Below, piece after piece: positions 1 to 7,161 of a stretch of 14,131 nt of DNA. Position numbers and translations under genes: made by a program. Each line of letters starts with the position of its first letter. Within the stretch, counting starts at the first letter, position 1. Below the pieces are notes generated by a model that worked only from the letters and a program-made list of their open reading frames with translations, did no database searches and had not been told where the DNA came from. Where the stretch lies: assembly GCA_964509545.1 (NCBI GenBank), contig CAZDXQ010000070.1:1-14131 (forward strand), written 5' to 3'. Source of the DNA: JADJWR01 sp964509545. GTDB lineage: Bacteria > Pseudomonadota > Gammaproteobacteria > Burkholderiales > Burkholderiaceae_F.

Positions 1-438
1 ATGCGTGTACTCGAGATCGGCTCGTCATGCGTCATGCGGCTCGGGTTCACGCTGGGAAGTCCCGGAGCCTATAACAAGCCGAGCATCGTGCCTGCATAGT
101 GAAGGCAGTCCATCGCATGCGGCGGACTTCACCGCGACATTGGATGCCGCCGCCATGGCACAAGCCCATCGTGCAGAAGCTCTTGCAATATCCCCTCGAC
201 ACCACCAAGGGCTTGCCCATTCACGGCGTGAATGAATTTCATCCACGCCCTGTGGAGCCTCCGTCTCGGAACAACCGCGCACTTCTGGAGCCGGGCTCCA
301 TGAATGCACGGGTGGCTCTGCGCCGACTCACCCCCGAACTCACGCCGGTATCCGCCGAGGCCACGGCCTGCTGATCGACGATGCCCCCGCAGGCGGTGCC
401 GGGTAACGCGGTAGCCCCCGAGACCCTGCGCAAACTAA

Positions 439-466
439 AACAAGCCGCCCTCCTTCCGTTCTTGTT
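439..466 (+). repeat. Short inverted repeat upstream of the Fic gene
   Basis: AACAAG at 439-444 is the exact reverse complement of CTTGTT at 461-466, separated by 16 pyrimidine-rich bases. It lies 56 nt before the Fic start and close to the promoter-like element. It resembles the inverted repeat at 1794-1819 in front of the helicase gene, so it may be a half-site pair for a shared regulator. Six-base arms are easily found by chance, so this is weak. Confidence 0.25.
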
Positions 467-482
467 AAAGACTACCTATCAT
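454..482 (+). promoter_or_regulatory. Candidate sigma-70-like promoter for the Fic gene
   Basis: TATCAT at 477-482 matches the -10 consensus at five of six positions. A very poor -35 (TTCCGT, 454-459) lies 17 bp upstream. The better -35-like word TTGTTA (462-467) is too close to pair with this -10. The element is about 40 nt before the Fic start, in the most AT-rich part of the upstream region. It is the only promoter-like element I can point to for the whole set of genes. Confidence 0.25.
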
Positions 483-505
483 ATGGAGCCAATCTGGCCC
501 CATAC

Positions 506-511
506 GAAAGG
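506..511 (+). promoter_or_regulatory. Ribosome binding site of the Fic gene
   Basis: GAAAGG ends 11 nt before the ATG at 523, a somewhat long but workable spacing. It supports the 523 start over the in-frame ATG at 595. The residues between these two ATGs also look like the usual N-terminus of this Fic group. Confidence 0.45.
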
Positions 512-522
512 CAGCCGTCTGG

Positions 523-1737
523 ATGGCGACCGTCGGCGAAGCCCCGACCCGGGCGGGACGCTACACACGTCAGCCCACAGGCTACCGGGCGTTCATGCCG
601 GCACCCCTGCCGCCACAGCCCGCGCTGGCACTGGGCGGCGAGCTTCAGGGCCTGCTGTCCGCCGCCGACCGGGCGCTGGGTCGGCTCGACGGCTCGGTGC
701 TCACGCTGCCGAACCCGGACCTCTTCGTCTTCATGTACGTGCGCAAGGAGGCGGTGCTCTCCAGCCAGATCGAGGGCACGCAAAGCTCCCTGCAGGACCT
801 GCTCGCCGCCGAGGCGCAGCTCTTCGAACAGACCTTGCCGCGCGACGTGGACGAGGTGATCAACTACGTGCGCGCCATGAACCACGGCCTGGCTCGACTC
901 GCCGAGCTGCCGGTGTCGGTGCGCCTGATCCGCGAGATCCATGCCGAGCTGATGCGCGGCGTGCGCGGCGGCAGGCTGCAGCCCGGTGAACTGCGCACCA
1001 GCCAAAACTGGATCGGCCCGGCCGGCTGCACGCTCGCCACCGCGACCTTCCTACCCCCGCCGCACCACGCGGTGCCGGTGGCACTGGGAGATCTGGAGAC
1101 CTTCCTGCACGCGCACGATGAGCTGCCGCCGCTGGTGAAGATCGCACTTGCGCACGTGCAGTTCGAAACGATTCACCCGTTCCTCGACGGCAATGGGCGC
1201 GTCGGGCGGCTGCTGATCACGTTCCTGCTCACCGAGCGCGGCGTGCTGCACAAGCCGGTGCTGTATCTGTCGCACTACTTCAAGCAGCACCGGCAGACGT
1301 ACTACGAGCACTTGCAGGCGGTGCGCGACCAGGGGGCCTGGGAAGCGTGGCTCGCGTTCTTCCTGCGCGGCGTGATCGAGGTGGCCGGCGAGGCGGCGGA
1401 GACCGCGCGGCGGATCCTGCAACTGCGCGAGCAGCACCGCGCCGCGATCACGGCGCAACTCGGCCGCGCGGCCGGCAATGGCCACAAGGTGCTCGAATCG
1501 CTGTTCGACCGCCCGATCGTCGCCGTGAACGACGTGCAGAAGATGACCGGCACCACGTACGCCGCGGCCAACAGCCTGGTGTCCCGGCTGGTCAAGCTCG
1601 GCGTGCTCAGCGAGATGACCGGCTACGCGCGCAACCGGCGCTTTCGCTATGCGCCCTATATTGCTCTGTTCAACGATGCGGGGCCCGGTGGAGGGGTTGC
1701 GGAGGCGCCCGCGCGAGTGCAAGAGGAGGCGTCATGA
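523..1737 (+). CDS. Fic family protein AMP-transferase (class II, N-terminally auto-inhibited)
   Basis: A complete 404-residue Fic protein. Fic enzymes usually transfer AMP from ATP to a hydroxyl side chain of a target protein. The catalytic motif HPFLDGNGRVGR is intact at residues 218-229, with His218 as the catalytic base and Asn and Arg residues for phosphate binding. The inhibitory motif (S/T)xxxE(G/N) is present as SSQIEG at 80-85. Because it precedes the Fic core this is a class II protein, with Glu84 expected to block productive ATP binding. Residues 1-110 match the Fic N-terminal domain, and a substrate flap (RTSQNWIG to FLPPP) spans about 158-180. Residues about 330-375 look like a winged helix. 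Many such proteins act alone as regulators or toxins; the target is unknown. The stop overlaps the small ORF at 1734, and the helicase starts 117 nt downstream, so a role in the defence operon is possible but inferred. Confidence 0.93.
   Translation: MATVGEAPTRAGRYTRQPTGYRAFMPAPLPPQPALALGGELQGLLSAADRALGRLDGSVLTLPNPDLFVFMYVRKEAVLSSQIEGTQSSLQDLLAAEAQLFEQTLPRDVDEVINYVRAMNHGLARLAELPVSVRLIREIHAELMRGVRGGRLQPGELRTSQNWIGPAGCTLATATFLPPPHHAVPVALGDLETFLHAHDELPPLVKIALAHVQFETIHPFLDGNGRVGRLLITFLLTERGVLHKPVLYLSHYFKQHRQTYYEHLQAVRDQGAWEAWLAFFLRGVIEVAGEAAETARRILQLREQHRAAITAQLGRAAGNGHKVLESLFDRPIVAVNDVQKMTGTTYAAANSLVSRLVKLGVLSEMTGYARNRRFRYAPYIALFNDAGPGGGVAEAPARVQEEAS
1724..1729 (+). promoter_or_regulatory. Perfect Shine-Dalgarno inside the end of the Fic gene
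   Basis: AGGAGG at 1724-1729 lies 4 nt before an ATG at 1734, which overlaps the Fic stop codon as ATGA. This is the strongest ribosome binding site in the window, yet it serves no known gene. The spacing is slightly shorter than the usual 5-9 nt. Confidence 0.5.
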
Positions 1738-1871
1738 CAAGAACAACCCGCCGACCGCCCTGCGACAGCGTCGATCCCGAGGACCCGGACAGGAACCAAG
1801 GGACGACCATCTCTTGGTTGTCGAACGCCAATAGATCATTACGGGGAGCCCGCTTTGCTGGACGTATTTGA
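1734..1871 (+). CDS. Possible 45-residue coupled small ORF between Fic and helicase
   Basis: A 45-codon frame starts at the ATG overlapping the Fic stop (ATGA) and ends at TGA 1869-1871, 17 nt inside the helicase gene. It has a perfect AGGAGG upstream. The product starts MTRTTRRPP, has an acidic DSVDPEDPD stretch, and is hydrophilic with no membrane segment or known domain. It could be a leader peptide whose translation carries ribosomes to the weak TTG start of the helicase, a small regulator, or the leftover front of a gene that once followed Fic. Codon use at third positions is less GC-biased than in the flanking genes, which argues against a long-conserved protein. Confidence 0.35.
   Translation: MTRTTRRPPCDSVDPEDPDRNQGTTISWLSNANRSLRGARFAGRI
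1794..1819 (+). promoter_or_regulatory. Hairpin-forming inverted repeat before the helicase start
   Basis: AACCAAG (1794-1800) pairs exactly with CTTGGTT (1813-1819). In RNA the stem extends inward by a G-U pair and a G-C pair (1801-1802 with 1811-1812), giving nine pairs around an 8-nt loop. No T-run follows, so it is not a typical intrinsic terminator. It ends 35 nt before the TTG start of the helicase and lies within the small ORF at 1734-1871. It may be an operator or an RNA structure affecting translation of the helicase. Confidence 0.4.
1843..1848 (+). promoter_or_regulatory. Ribosome binding site deciding the TTG start of the helicase
   Basis: GGGGAG lies 6 nt before TTG 1855, ideal spacing. 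The first in-frame ATG codes for residue 69, well inside the conserved N-terminus (LDVFDLRGR, then WPEPLIQINP), so TTG 1855 is the best start. Confidence 0.6.
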
Positions 1872-4800
1872 TCTCCGCGGCCGGGTCATCGGCGAGTACG
1901 CCGCGTTCTCGCGCAGCTTCACCCGCATCGCTGCCCATGACATCGCCGCCGTCGTCGGAGCTGAGTACGCGCGCGAACGGTATTGGCCCGAGCCCCTCAT
2001 CCAAATCAACCCGAACTACCGCCGCAACGGCACCGTTGCCGATCTAGTGCGGGATGGAATGCTCCACCGCGAGTGCGAGCGCCTGTTCCAGGCCAACAAG
2101 GCTGAGGGCACTCCGCGCCCTATCGAGCTGTATACCCATCAGCTCGAGGCCTTGGCGAAGGCCAAGGCGGACAAGAGCTTCGTCGTCACCACGGGAACAG
2201 GCTCCGGAAAGTCCCTCTCGTTCTTCTTGCCCATCATTGACCGGATCCTGCGAGCGCGCGCCGACGACCCGCGGCCGCGCACGCGGGCCATCGTCATCTA
2301 CCCCATGAACGCGCTGGCCAACAGCCAGCTCGAGGAACTCGACAAGTTCCTGTGCGACTACCCGGAGGGCGATCGGCCCTTCAGCGTGGCGCGCTATACC
2401 GGCCAGGAGGAGCGTTCGGAACGCGAGCGCATCGCGCAGTCGCCGCCCGACATCCTGCTGACCAACTTCATGATGCTGGAGTTGATCCTCACGCGCTTTG
2501 AGCCGATCGATCGCCGCGTTGTGGAGAACTGTCGCGGCCTCGAGCTTCTCGTGCTCGATGAACTGCACACGTATCGGGGCCGGCAGGGCGCCGACGTGGC
2601 AATGCTCGTGCGACGCCTGAAGCAGCGGCTGTCAGCCGAGAGCCTGCTGTGCATCGGCACTTCGGCGACGATGTCCACCACGGGCACGATCGAAGACCAG
2701 AACAAGACAGTTGCCGAAGTCGCCAGCAAGCTCTTCGGCGCGCCGATCACCGCGCACGACGTGATCGGCGAGACGCTGGAGCGGGTCACCGACGACACCC
2801 TGGATCTGACCGCCATCCGTCCCCTGCTGGCCGCGCGGATCACGGCCGGCAAGCACGAGTGGCAAGGATTCGACGACTTCCGCCGCGATCCGCTTGCAGT
2901 CTGGCTGGAGCTCACGCTGGGCATCGACCTCTCCGCCCTGGAGAAGCCGCGTCGGGCGACGCCATGTACGTTGACCGATGCCGCCGCAAGGCTTAGCGCC
3001 GATGCCGGCGTCGATTCATCCGCCGCAAAGGGAACACTGCAGAGCTTCCTGGTCGCCGCCGGCGCGCTGCGCACACCGCAAGGGCGAGCACCGTTTGCGT
3101 TCAAGCTGCACCAGTTCATCAGCGGCCCCGGCAAGGTGATGACCACGCTGGAGCCCGAGGGCACGCGCCACATCACGCTCGACGCGCAGCGTTTCGCTCC
3201 GGGGCGCCAGCAGGAAGGCGTGCTCCTGTTTGCCGCCCACTTCTGCCGCGAGTGCGGGCAGGAATACCACCCGGTCTGGCGAGGCAAGGACGGCCACTTC
3301 GATTCGCGCGAGATCGATGACCTGGCGGCCGATGATGCAGAGGGCGGCACCAAGCCAACCTGGGGCTTCCTCGCGCCGCGGCGAACGACGCAGAGCTATG
3401 GCGGGCGCCTCGAAGACCTGCCCGAGAACTGGCTCGACCTCACGCGAGCAGAGCCAAAGGTCAAACCCGCATACCGCGAAGCGGTTCCGCAGGAGCAACT
3501 CGTCGATGCAACCGGCCGACCAGGAAGCGGACAACCCTACTGGTTCATTCCGGGCAAGTTCCGCTTCTGCCTGAACTGCGGCTTCCTGCACGAGGCCTAC
3601 GGCAGGGACGTCAACCGGCTCGCGAGCCTTTCGGGCGAAGGCCGCTCGTCCGCGACGACCATCCTGACGCTGAGCCTGCTCCGACAGCTCTTTGCCGAAA
3701 GCGACCTGCCTCCGGGCTTGCCCGATCCGCGAAAGCTCCTGGGCTTCTCCGACAACCGGCAGGACGCCGCGCTGCAGGCCGGCCACTTCAACGACTTCGT
3801 TTACCTGCTCACCCTGCGTTCAGCCCTATTGGCCGCGCTAAAGGCCTCGGGGGGCGCCCTGACGGAAGAGCACCTGACCGATGCGGTGTTCAAGGCGCTG
3901 GGCTTCGGGCGGACCGACGAGGCGACGCTCGTCGAGTACCTCAAGAGCCCGAAGCTCGTCGGGCTCGCGCGTCAGGAGGCGCAGCGCGCCGTTCGCTTCG
4001 TCCTCGGGTACCGACTCGTGCGCGACTTGCGCAAGGGGTGGCGCTTCAACAACCCCAACCTCGATCAGCTTGGATTGCTGTCGATCGACTACCAGGGCTT
4101 GAGCGGCTTCGCGGCTGACGAATCGCAGTTCGCCAGGCTGCACAGCGCCCTGCAGAGACTCGGCCCAGTGGGTCGAGAAGCGCTCGCCCGGCTGGTGTTC
4201 GAGGAAATGCGGCGCAGCCTCTGCTTGGAGACGCGGTATCTCGACGGCGCGGAGCAGGACAAGGCACGCACCAGCGCGTTCAGCTATCTCAACGAGCGCT
4301 GGGCCTTTGCGCCCGACGAGCAATTGTCGGCGTCGAAGCACCTCATCTTCGGCAAGCGGCCGGAGTATCGCGGCAAGCCGCGCGATGACGTGGTTTCCGG
4401 TGGTCCGCGCTCGCGCCTGGTGCGCCTGCTGAAGGCAGCCGACTTCTGGGCGAAGGCCGGTCTGGCTGACGCCACCCGGTCCTGGAAGGAGCAGGACTAC
4501 GCCGAGATCCTCGAGCAGTTCCTCGGCGCCGCCGCCCACTACGGCTACGTTCAGAAGCAGAAGCTCGACGATCGGCTCGTGGGCTGGCGGCTCAAGGCTT
4601 CATCGATGATCTGGCGCCTGGTCGAGCCGACTACGGGCGAGGCGGACACGTCCGTCAATGCCTTCTTCCGGCAGCTGTACCTCACCGCGGCGGAACTGCT
4701 CACCCTGCCGAATCACCCGCTGTTCGAGTTCGAAGCGCACGAGCACACCGCGCAGGTCGACGCCGCCAAGCGCAAGCTGCTCGAAGCCCGGTTCCGGTTC

Positions 4801-7161
4801 TCGAAGAAGGACCGGGACGATTGGGCGAAGGAGCCCGCGCACGAGGCGCCCCTGGAGCGCCTGCCGGTCATGTTCTGTTCCCCGACGATGGAACTCGGTG
4901 TCGATATCTCGGCGCTCAACACGGTCTACCTGCGCAACGTACCGCCGACGCCGGCCAACTACGCGCAGCGCAGCGGGCGCGCCGGCCGCTCCGGCCAGGC
5001 CGCGCTGGTGCTGACCTACTGTGCGGCGCAGAGCCCGCACGACCAGTGGTTCTTCCATCACGCGCGGGAGATGGTGCACGGCGTGGTGCGCGCGCCCACC
5101 CTGGATCTCGCCAACCGCGATCTGATCGACAGTCACATCCAGGCCGTGTGGCTCTCCAACGTCGAACATGAACTCGACACCAGCATCGCGCCGCTGCTGG
5201 TGCTCGACCGGCCCGACAAGCCACTCAAGCCCGAGCTGTTCGCTGCGTTCACGGCGCCAACGACGCTGGACCGCACGCGCGAGCAGGCACGGCGGGTCAT
5301 CGACAGCGTGCGGCCGCTGCTGCAGCCCGAAGCCGCGCCGTGGTTCAACGAAGGCTACGTCGATGCCGTTGTGACCCGCGCTCCCACGGCGTTCGACCGC
5401 GCGCTCGACCGGTGGCGCAAGCTGTTCGAGGCGACGCGCAGGCAGATGGACCTGGCCGATCAGGTCGTGAAGAGCCACGCCGTCAGCAACCGTGAGCGCG
5501 AAAACGCCCGCCGTCGCTACGGTGATGCGGCCCGCCAGTACGCCGTGCTGCTCAAGTCCGGCAACACACAGAATTCGGACTTCTACACCTACCGATACCT
5601 GGCGAGCCAGGGCTTCCTGCCCGGCTACAACTTCCCGCGCCTGCCACTGATGGCCTGGATTCCCGGTCGCGGCACGACGGCCGACGGCAAGGAAGACGAG
5701 GGCACGATGGTGAGCCGGCCGCGCTTCATCGCCCTGTCCGAGTTCGGGCCGCGCAGCCTCATCTATCACGAAGGGCGCATGTTCCGCGTCATCCGTGCCA
5801 AGCTCAACGTCGGCGCCGCGGAGCACGTGTCGGCCAACAGTGAGCTGGCCACGGTCTCGGCACGCATCTGTTCGCACTGCGGCTACGGACACCTGGGCGA
5901 AGTCGATGTCGCGGAACCGCTGGCCGACGTCTGCGAGCACTGCGGCGCCGCGCTTACCGACGACGACCGCGTCGCGCAGCTCTACCGCATCGAAGCGGTA
6001 GAGACGATGCCGGTCGAACGCATCTCGATCAACGACGAGGAGCGGCAGCGCCAGGGCTTCGAGCTGCAGACCACCTATCGCTTCCTGCCAGGGCCCGACG
6101 GCCTCGTGCAGCGTACCGATGCCGAAGTCAGACAAGGCGAGGAGGTTCTGGCGCGGCTCACCTACGCGCCGGCCGCGCGCATCTGGCGCATCAACCGCGG
6201 CTGGCGCCGACGCAAGGACAAGAAGCAGCTCGGCTTCTACATCAACCCCGTCAGCGGCGTCTGGAGCAAGCAGGACAGCCCCAACGAGGCGGCGGCCGAA
6301 GACAAGCCCGAGGGGGCCTTGCTCGACAAGGTGCCCAATCAGCGCATCGTGCCCTTCGTCGAGGACCATCGGAACATCCTGATCCTCACCCCCGGGCGCG
6401 AACTCAGCGCTGCGACGATGGCCACGCTGCTGGCCGCGCTGCGGCGTGGCATCGAACAGACCTTCCAGATCGAAGAAGCCGAACTCATCGCCGAACCCCT
6501 GCCGAACCAGGACGATCGCCGCGCGCTGCTCTTCTACGAGGCCGCCGAAGGCGGTGCCGGCGTGCTCTCGCGCCTCGCCACCGAGCGGCGCAGCCTCGCC
6601 GAGGCGGCTGCGACGGCGCTGCGCCTCATGCACTTCCGCGCACCGGCCGATGGCGTCTGGCGCCTTGACGGACTGCCCACTCTCGAAGAGAAGCGCACCC
6701 TCGACGGCGAGGAGCTGCGCATCTGCGAGGCGGGCTGCTATCGATGCCTGCTGTCCTACTTCAACCAGCCGGATCATGACTTGATCGATCGGCTCGACGC
6801 GGATGCGCTGCGCGTCCTGACCGCGCTGGCTGGGGCGAACGTTGTCGAACTCGATCGAGGCCCAGCAGCGGGCCTGCCGAATGGCCCGGTCGGCCGCTGG
6901 CTCTACACCCTGGCCCGGCTCAAGCTGCGCCGCCCGGATGCAACCTCGGTGCCGATCAACGGCGGAGTGGGGACAGCGGACGCGCACTACAAAGCAGCCA
7001 GAGTCCTCGTGTTCCTCGCGCCGCCCGCGCTCGAAGTGGCGCAGTACGCGAACGACCGCGGCTATCGCGTCCTCGTGTTCGGCGATGAGTCCACCTGGCC
7101 GCAGCAATTCGCTCAGCACCCGGATGTGTTCGGCATCTCGAACGCTGGAGATCCCGCATGA
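1855..7161 (+). CDS. YprA-family DEAD/DEAH helicase with C-terminal DUF1998 (DrmA-DrmB-like, fused)
   Basis: A 1768-residue superfamily 2 helicase. The N-terminus (VFDLRGRVIGEYAAF, then WPEPLIQINP at 44-53) is typical of DISARM-related helicases. Motif I TGTGSGKS is at 113-120, the DEAH-type box DELH at 235-238, and motif III SAT at 270-272. The second lobe carries FSDNRQDAALQAGHFNDF at 631-648, then after about 360 extra residues a motif V-like stretch (SPTMELGVDIS, from 1009) and motif VI QRSGRAGR at 1038-1045. CxxC pairs at 464/467 and 572/575 suggest a zinc ribbon between the lobes; another set is at 1339/1342 and 1360/1363. DUF1998 follows, with EGGAG at 1565-1569 and cysteines at 1624, 1628 and 1631. 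B. subtilis MrfA, a YprA relative, has helicase and DUF1998 in a much shorter chain. DISARM normally splits these parts into DrmA and DrmB, so this looks like both in one polypeptide. Residues about 1690-1768 resemble the nuclease-fold tail of relatives but lack acidic catalytic residues. The gene overlaps the next by ATGA. Confidence 0.9.
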   Translation: MLDVFDLRGRVIGEYAAFSRSFTRIAAHDIAAVVGAEYARERYWPEPLIQINPNYRRNGTVADLVRDGMLHRECERLFQANKAEGTPRPIELYTHQLEALAKAKADKSFVVTTGTGSGKSLSFFLPIIDRILRARADDPRPRTRAIVIYPMNALANSQLEELDKFLCDYPEGDRPFSVARYTGQEERSERERIAQSPPDILLTNFMMLELILTRFEPIDRRVVENCRGLELLVLDELHTYRGRQGADVAMLVRRLKQRLSAESLLCIGTSATMSTTGTIEDQNKTVAEVASKLFGAPITAHDVIGETLERVTDDTLDLTAIRPLLAARITAGKHEWQGFDDFRRDPLAVWLELTLGIDLSALEKPRRATPCTLTDAAARLSADAGVDSSAAKGTLQSFLVAAGALRTPQGRAPFAFKLHQFISGPGKVMTTLEPEGTRHITLDAQRFAPGRQQEGVLLFAAHFCRECGQEYHPVWRGKDGHFDSREIDDLAADDAEGGTKPTWGFLAPRRTTQSYGGRLEDLPENWLDLTRAEPKVKPAYREAVPQEQLVDATGRPGSGQPYWFIPGKFRFCLNCGFLHEAYGRDVNRLASLSGEGRSSATTILTLSLLRQLFAESDLPPGLPDPRKLLGFSDNRQDAALQAGHFNDFVYLLTLRSALLAALKASGGALTEEHLTDAVFKALGFGRTDEATLVEYLKSPKLVGLARQEAQRAVRFVLGYRLVRDLRKGWRFNNPNLDQLGLLSIDYQGLSGFAADESQFARLHSALQRLGPVGREALARLVFEEMRRSLCLETRYLDGAEQDKARTSAFSYLNERWAFAPDEQLSASKHLIFGKRPEYRGKPRDDVVSGGPRSRLVRLLKAADFWAKAGLADATRSWKEQDYAEILEQFLGAAAHYGYVQKQKLDDRLVGWRLKASSMIWRLVEPTTGEADTSVNAFFRQLYLTAAELLTLPNHPLFEFEAHEHTAQVDAAKRKLLEARFRFSKKDRDDWAKEPAHEAPLERLPVMFCSPTMELGVDISALNTVYLRNVPPTPANYAQRSGRAGRSGQAALVLTYCAAQSPHDQWFFHHAREMVHGVVRAPTLDLANRDLIDSHIQAVWLSNVEHELDTSIAPLLVLDRPDKPLKPELFAAFTAPTTLDRTREQARRVIDSVRPLLQPEAAPWFNEGYVDAVVTRAPTAFDRALDRWRKLFEATRRQMDLADQVVKSHAVSNRERENARRRYGDAARQYAVLLKSGNTQNSDFYTYRYLASQGFLPGYNFPRLPLMAWIPGRGTTADGKEDEGTMVSRPRFIALSEFGPRSLIYHEGRMFRVIRAKLNVGAAEHVSANSELATVSARICSHCGYGHLGEVDVAEPLADVCEHCGAALTDDDRVAQLYRIEAVETMPVERISINDEERQRQGFELQTTYRFLPGPDGLVQRTDAEVRQGEEVLARLTYAPAARIWRINRGWRRRKDKKQLGFYINPVSGVWSKQDSPNEAAAEDKPEGALLDKVPNQRIVPFVEDHRNILILTPGRELSAATMATLLAALRRGIEQTFQIEEAELIAEPLPNQDDRRALLFYEAAEGGAGVLSRLATERRSLAEAAATALRLMHFRAPADGVWRLDGLPTLEEKRTLDGEELRICEAGCYRCLLSYFNQPDHDLIDRLDADALRVLTALAGANVVELDRGPAAGLPNGPVGRWLYTLARLKLRRPDATSVPINGGVGTADAHYKAARVLVFLAPPALEVAQYANDRGYRVLVFGDESTWPQQFAQHPDVFGISNAGDPA

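Larger units (their letters stand above)
1..522. other. Upstream region with no supportable gene
   Basis: Short open frames occur on both strands here, but none has a recognisable domain, a good ribosome binding site or the strong third-position GC bias of the genes downstream. A 32-codon frame from position 1 ending at the TAG at 97-99 could be the tail of an upstream gene, but its product is not recognisable. The composition is more mixed and less GC-rich than in the operon, as expected of intergenic DNA or the edge of an accessory insertion. A perfect 7-bp-arm palindrome sits at 286-300. I see no tRNA, insertion sequence end or attachment site. Confidence 0.5.

Noticed and set aside
286..300. 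Perfect palindrome TGGAGCC-G-GGCTCCA.
   Set aside because: One central base is too short for an RNA hairpin loop, and 7-bp arms in GC-rich DNA are common. It is 220 nt from the nearest gene start with no partner site seen.
99..374. A 91-codon + frame in the upstream region.
   Set aside because: No recognisable domain, no good ribosome binding site, and codon use unlike the downstream genes.
1735..1857. Fic and the helicase share a reading frame, with only the TGA at 1735-1737 between Fic and the helicase start, suggesting readthrough into a Fic-helicase fusion.
   Set aside because: A stop-free stretch of 39 codons is unremarkable in GC-rich DNA. The intervening translation has no domain character, and the helicase has its own well-placed ribosome binding site.
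4600..7119. A second long minus-strand frame of about 839 codons.
   Set aside because: It is antisense to the helicase motif V/VI and DUF1998 region and shows no recognisable domain or ribosome binding site, so it is also a GC-rich shadow.
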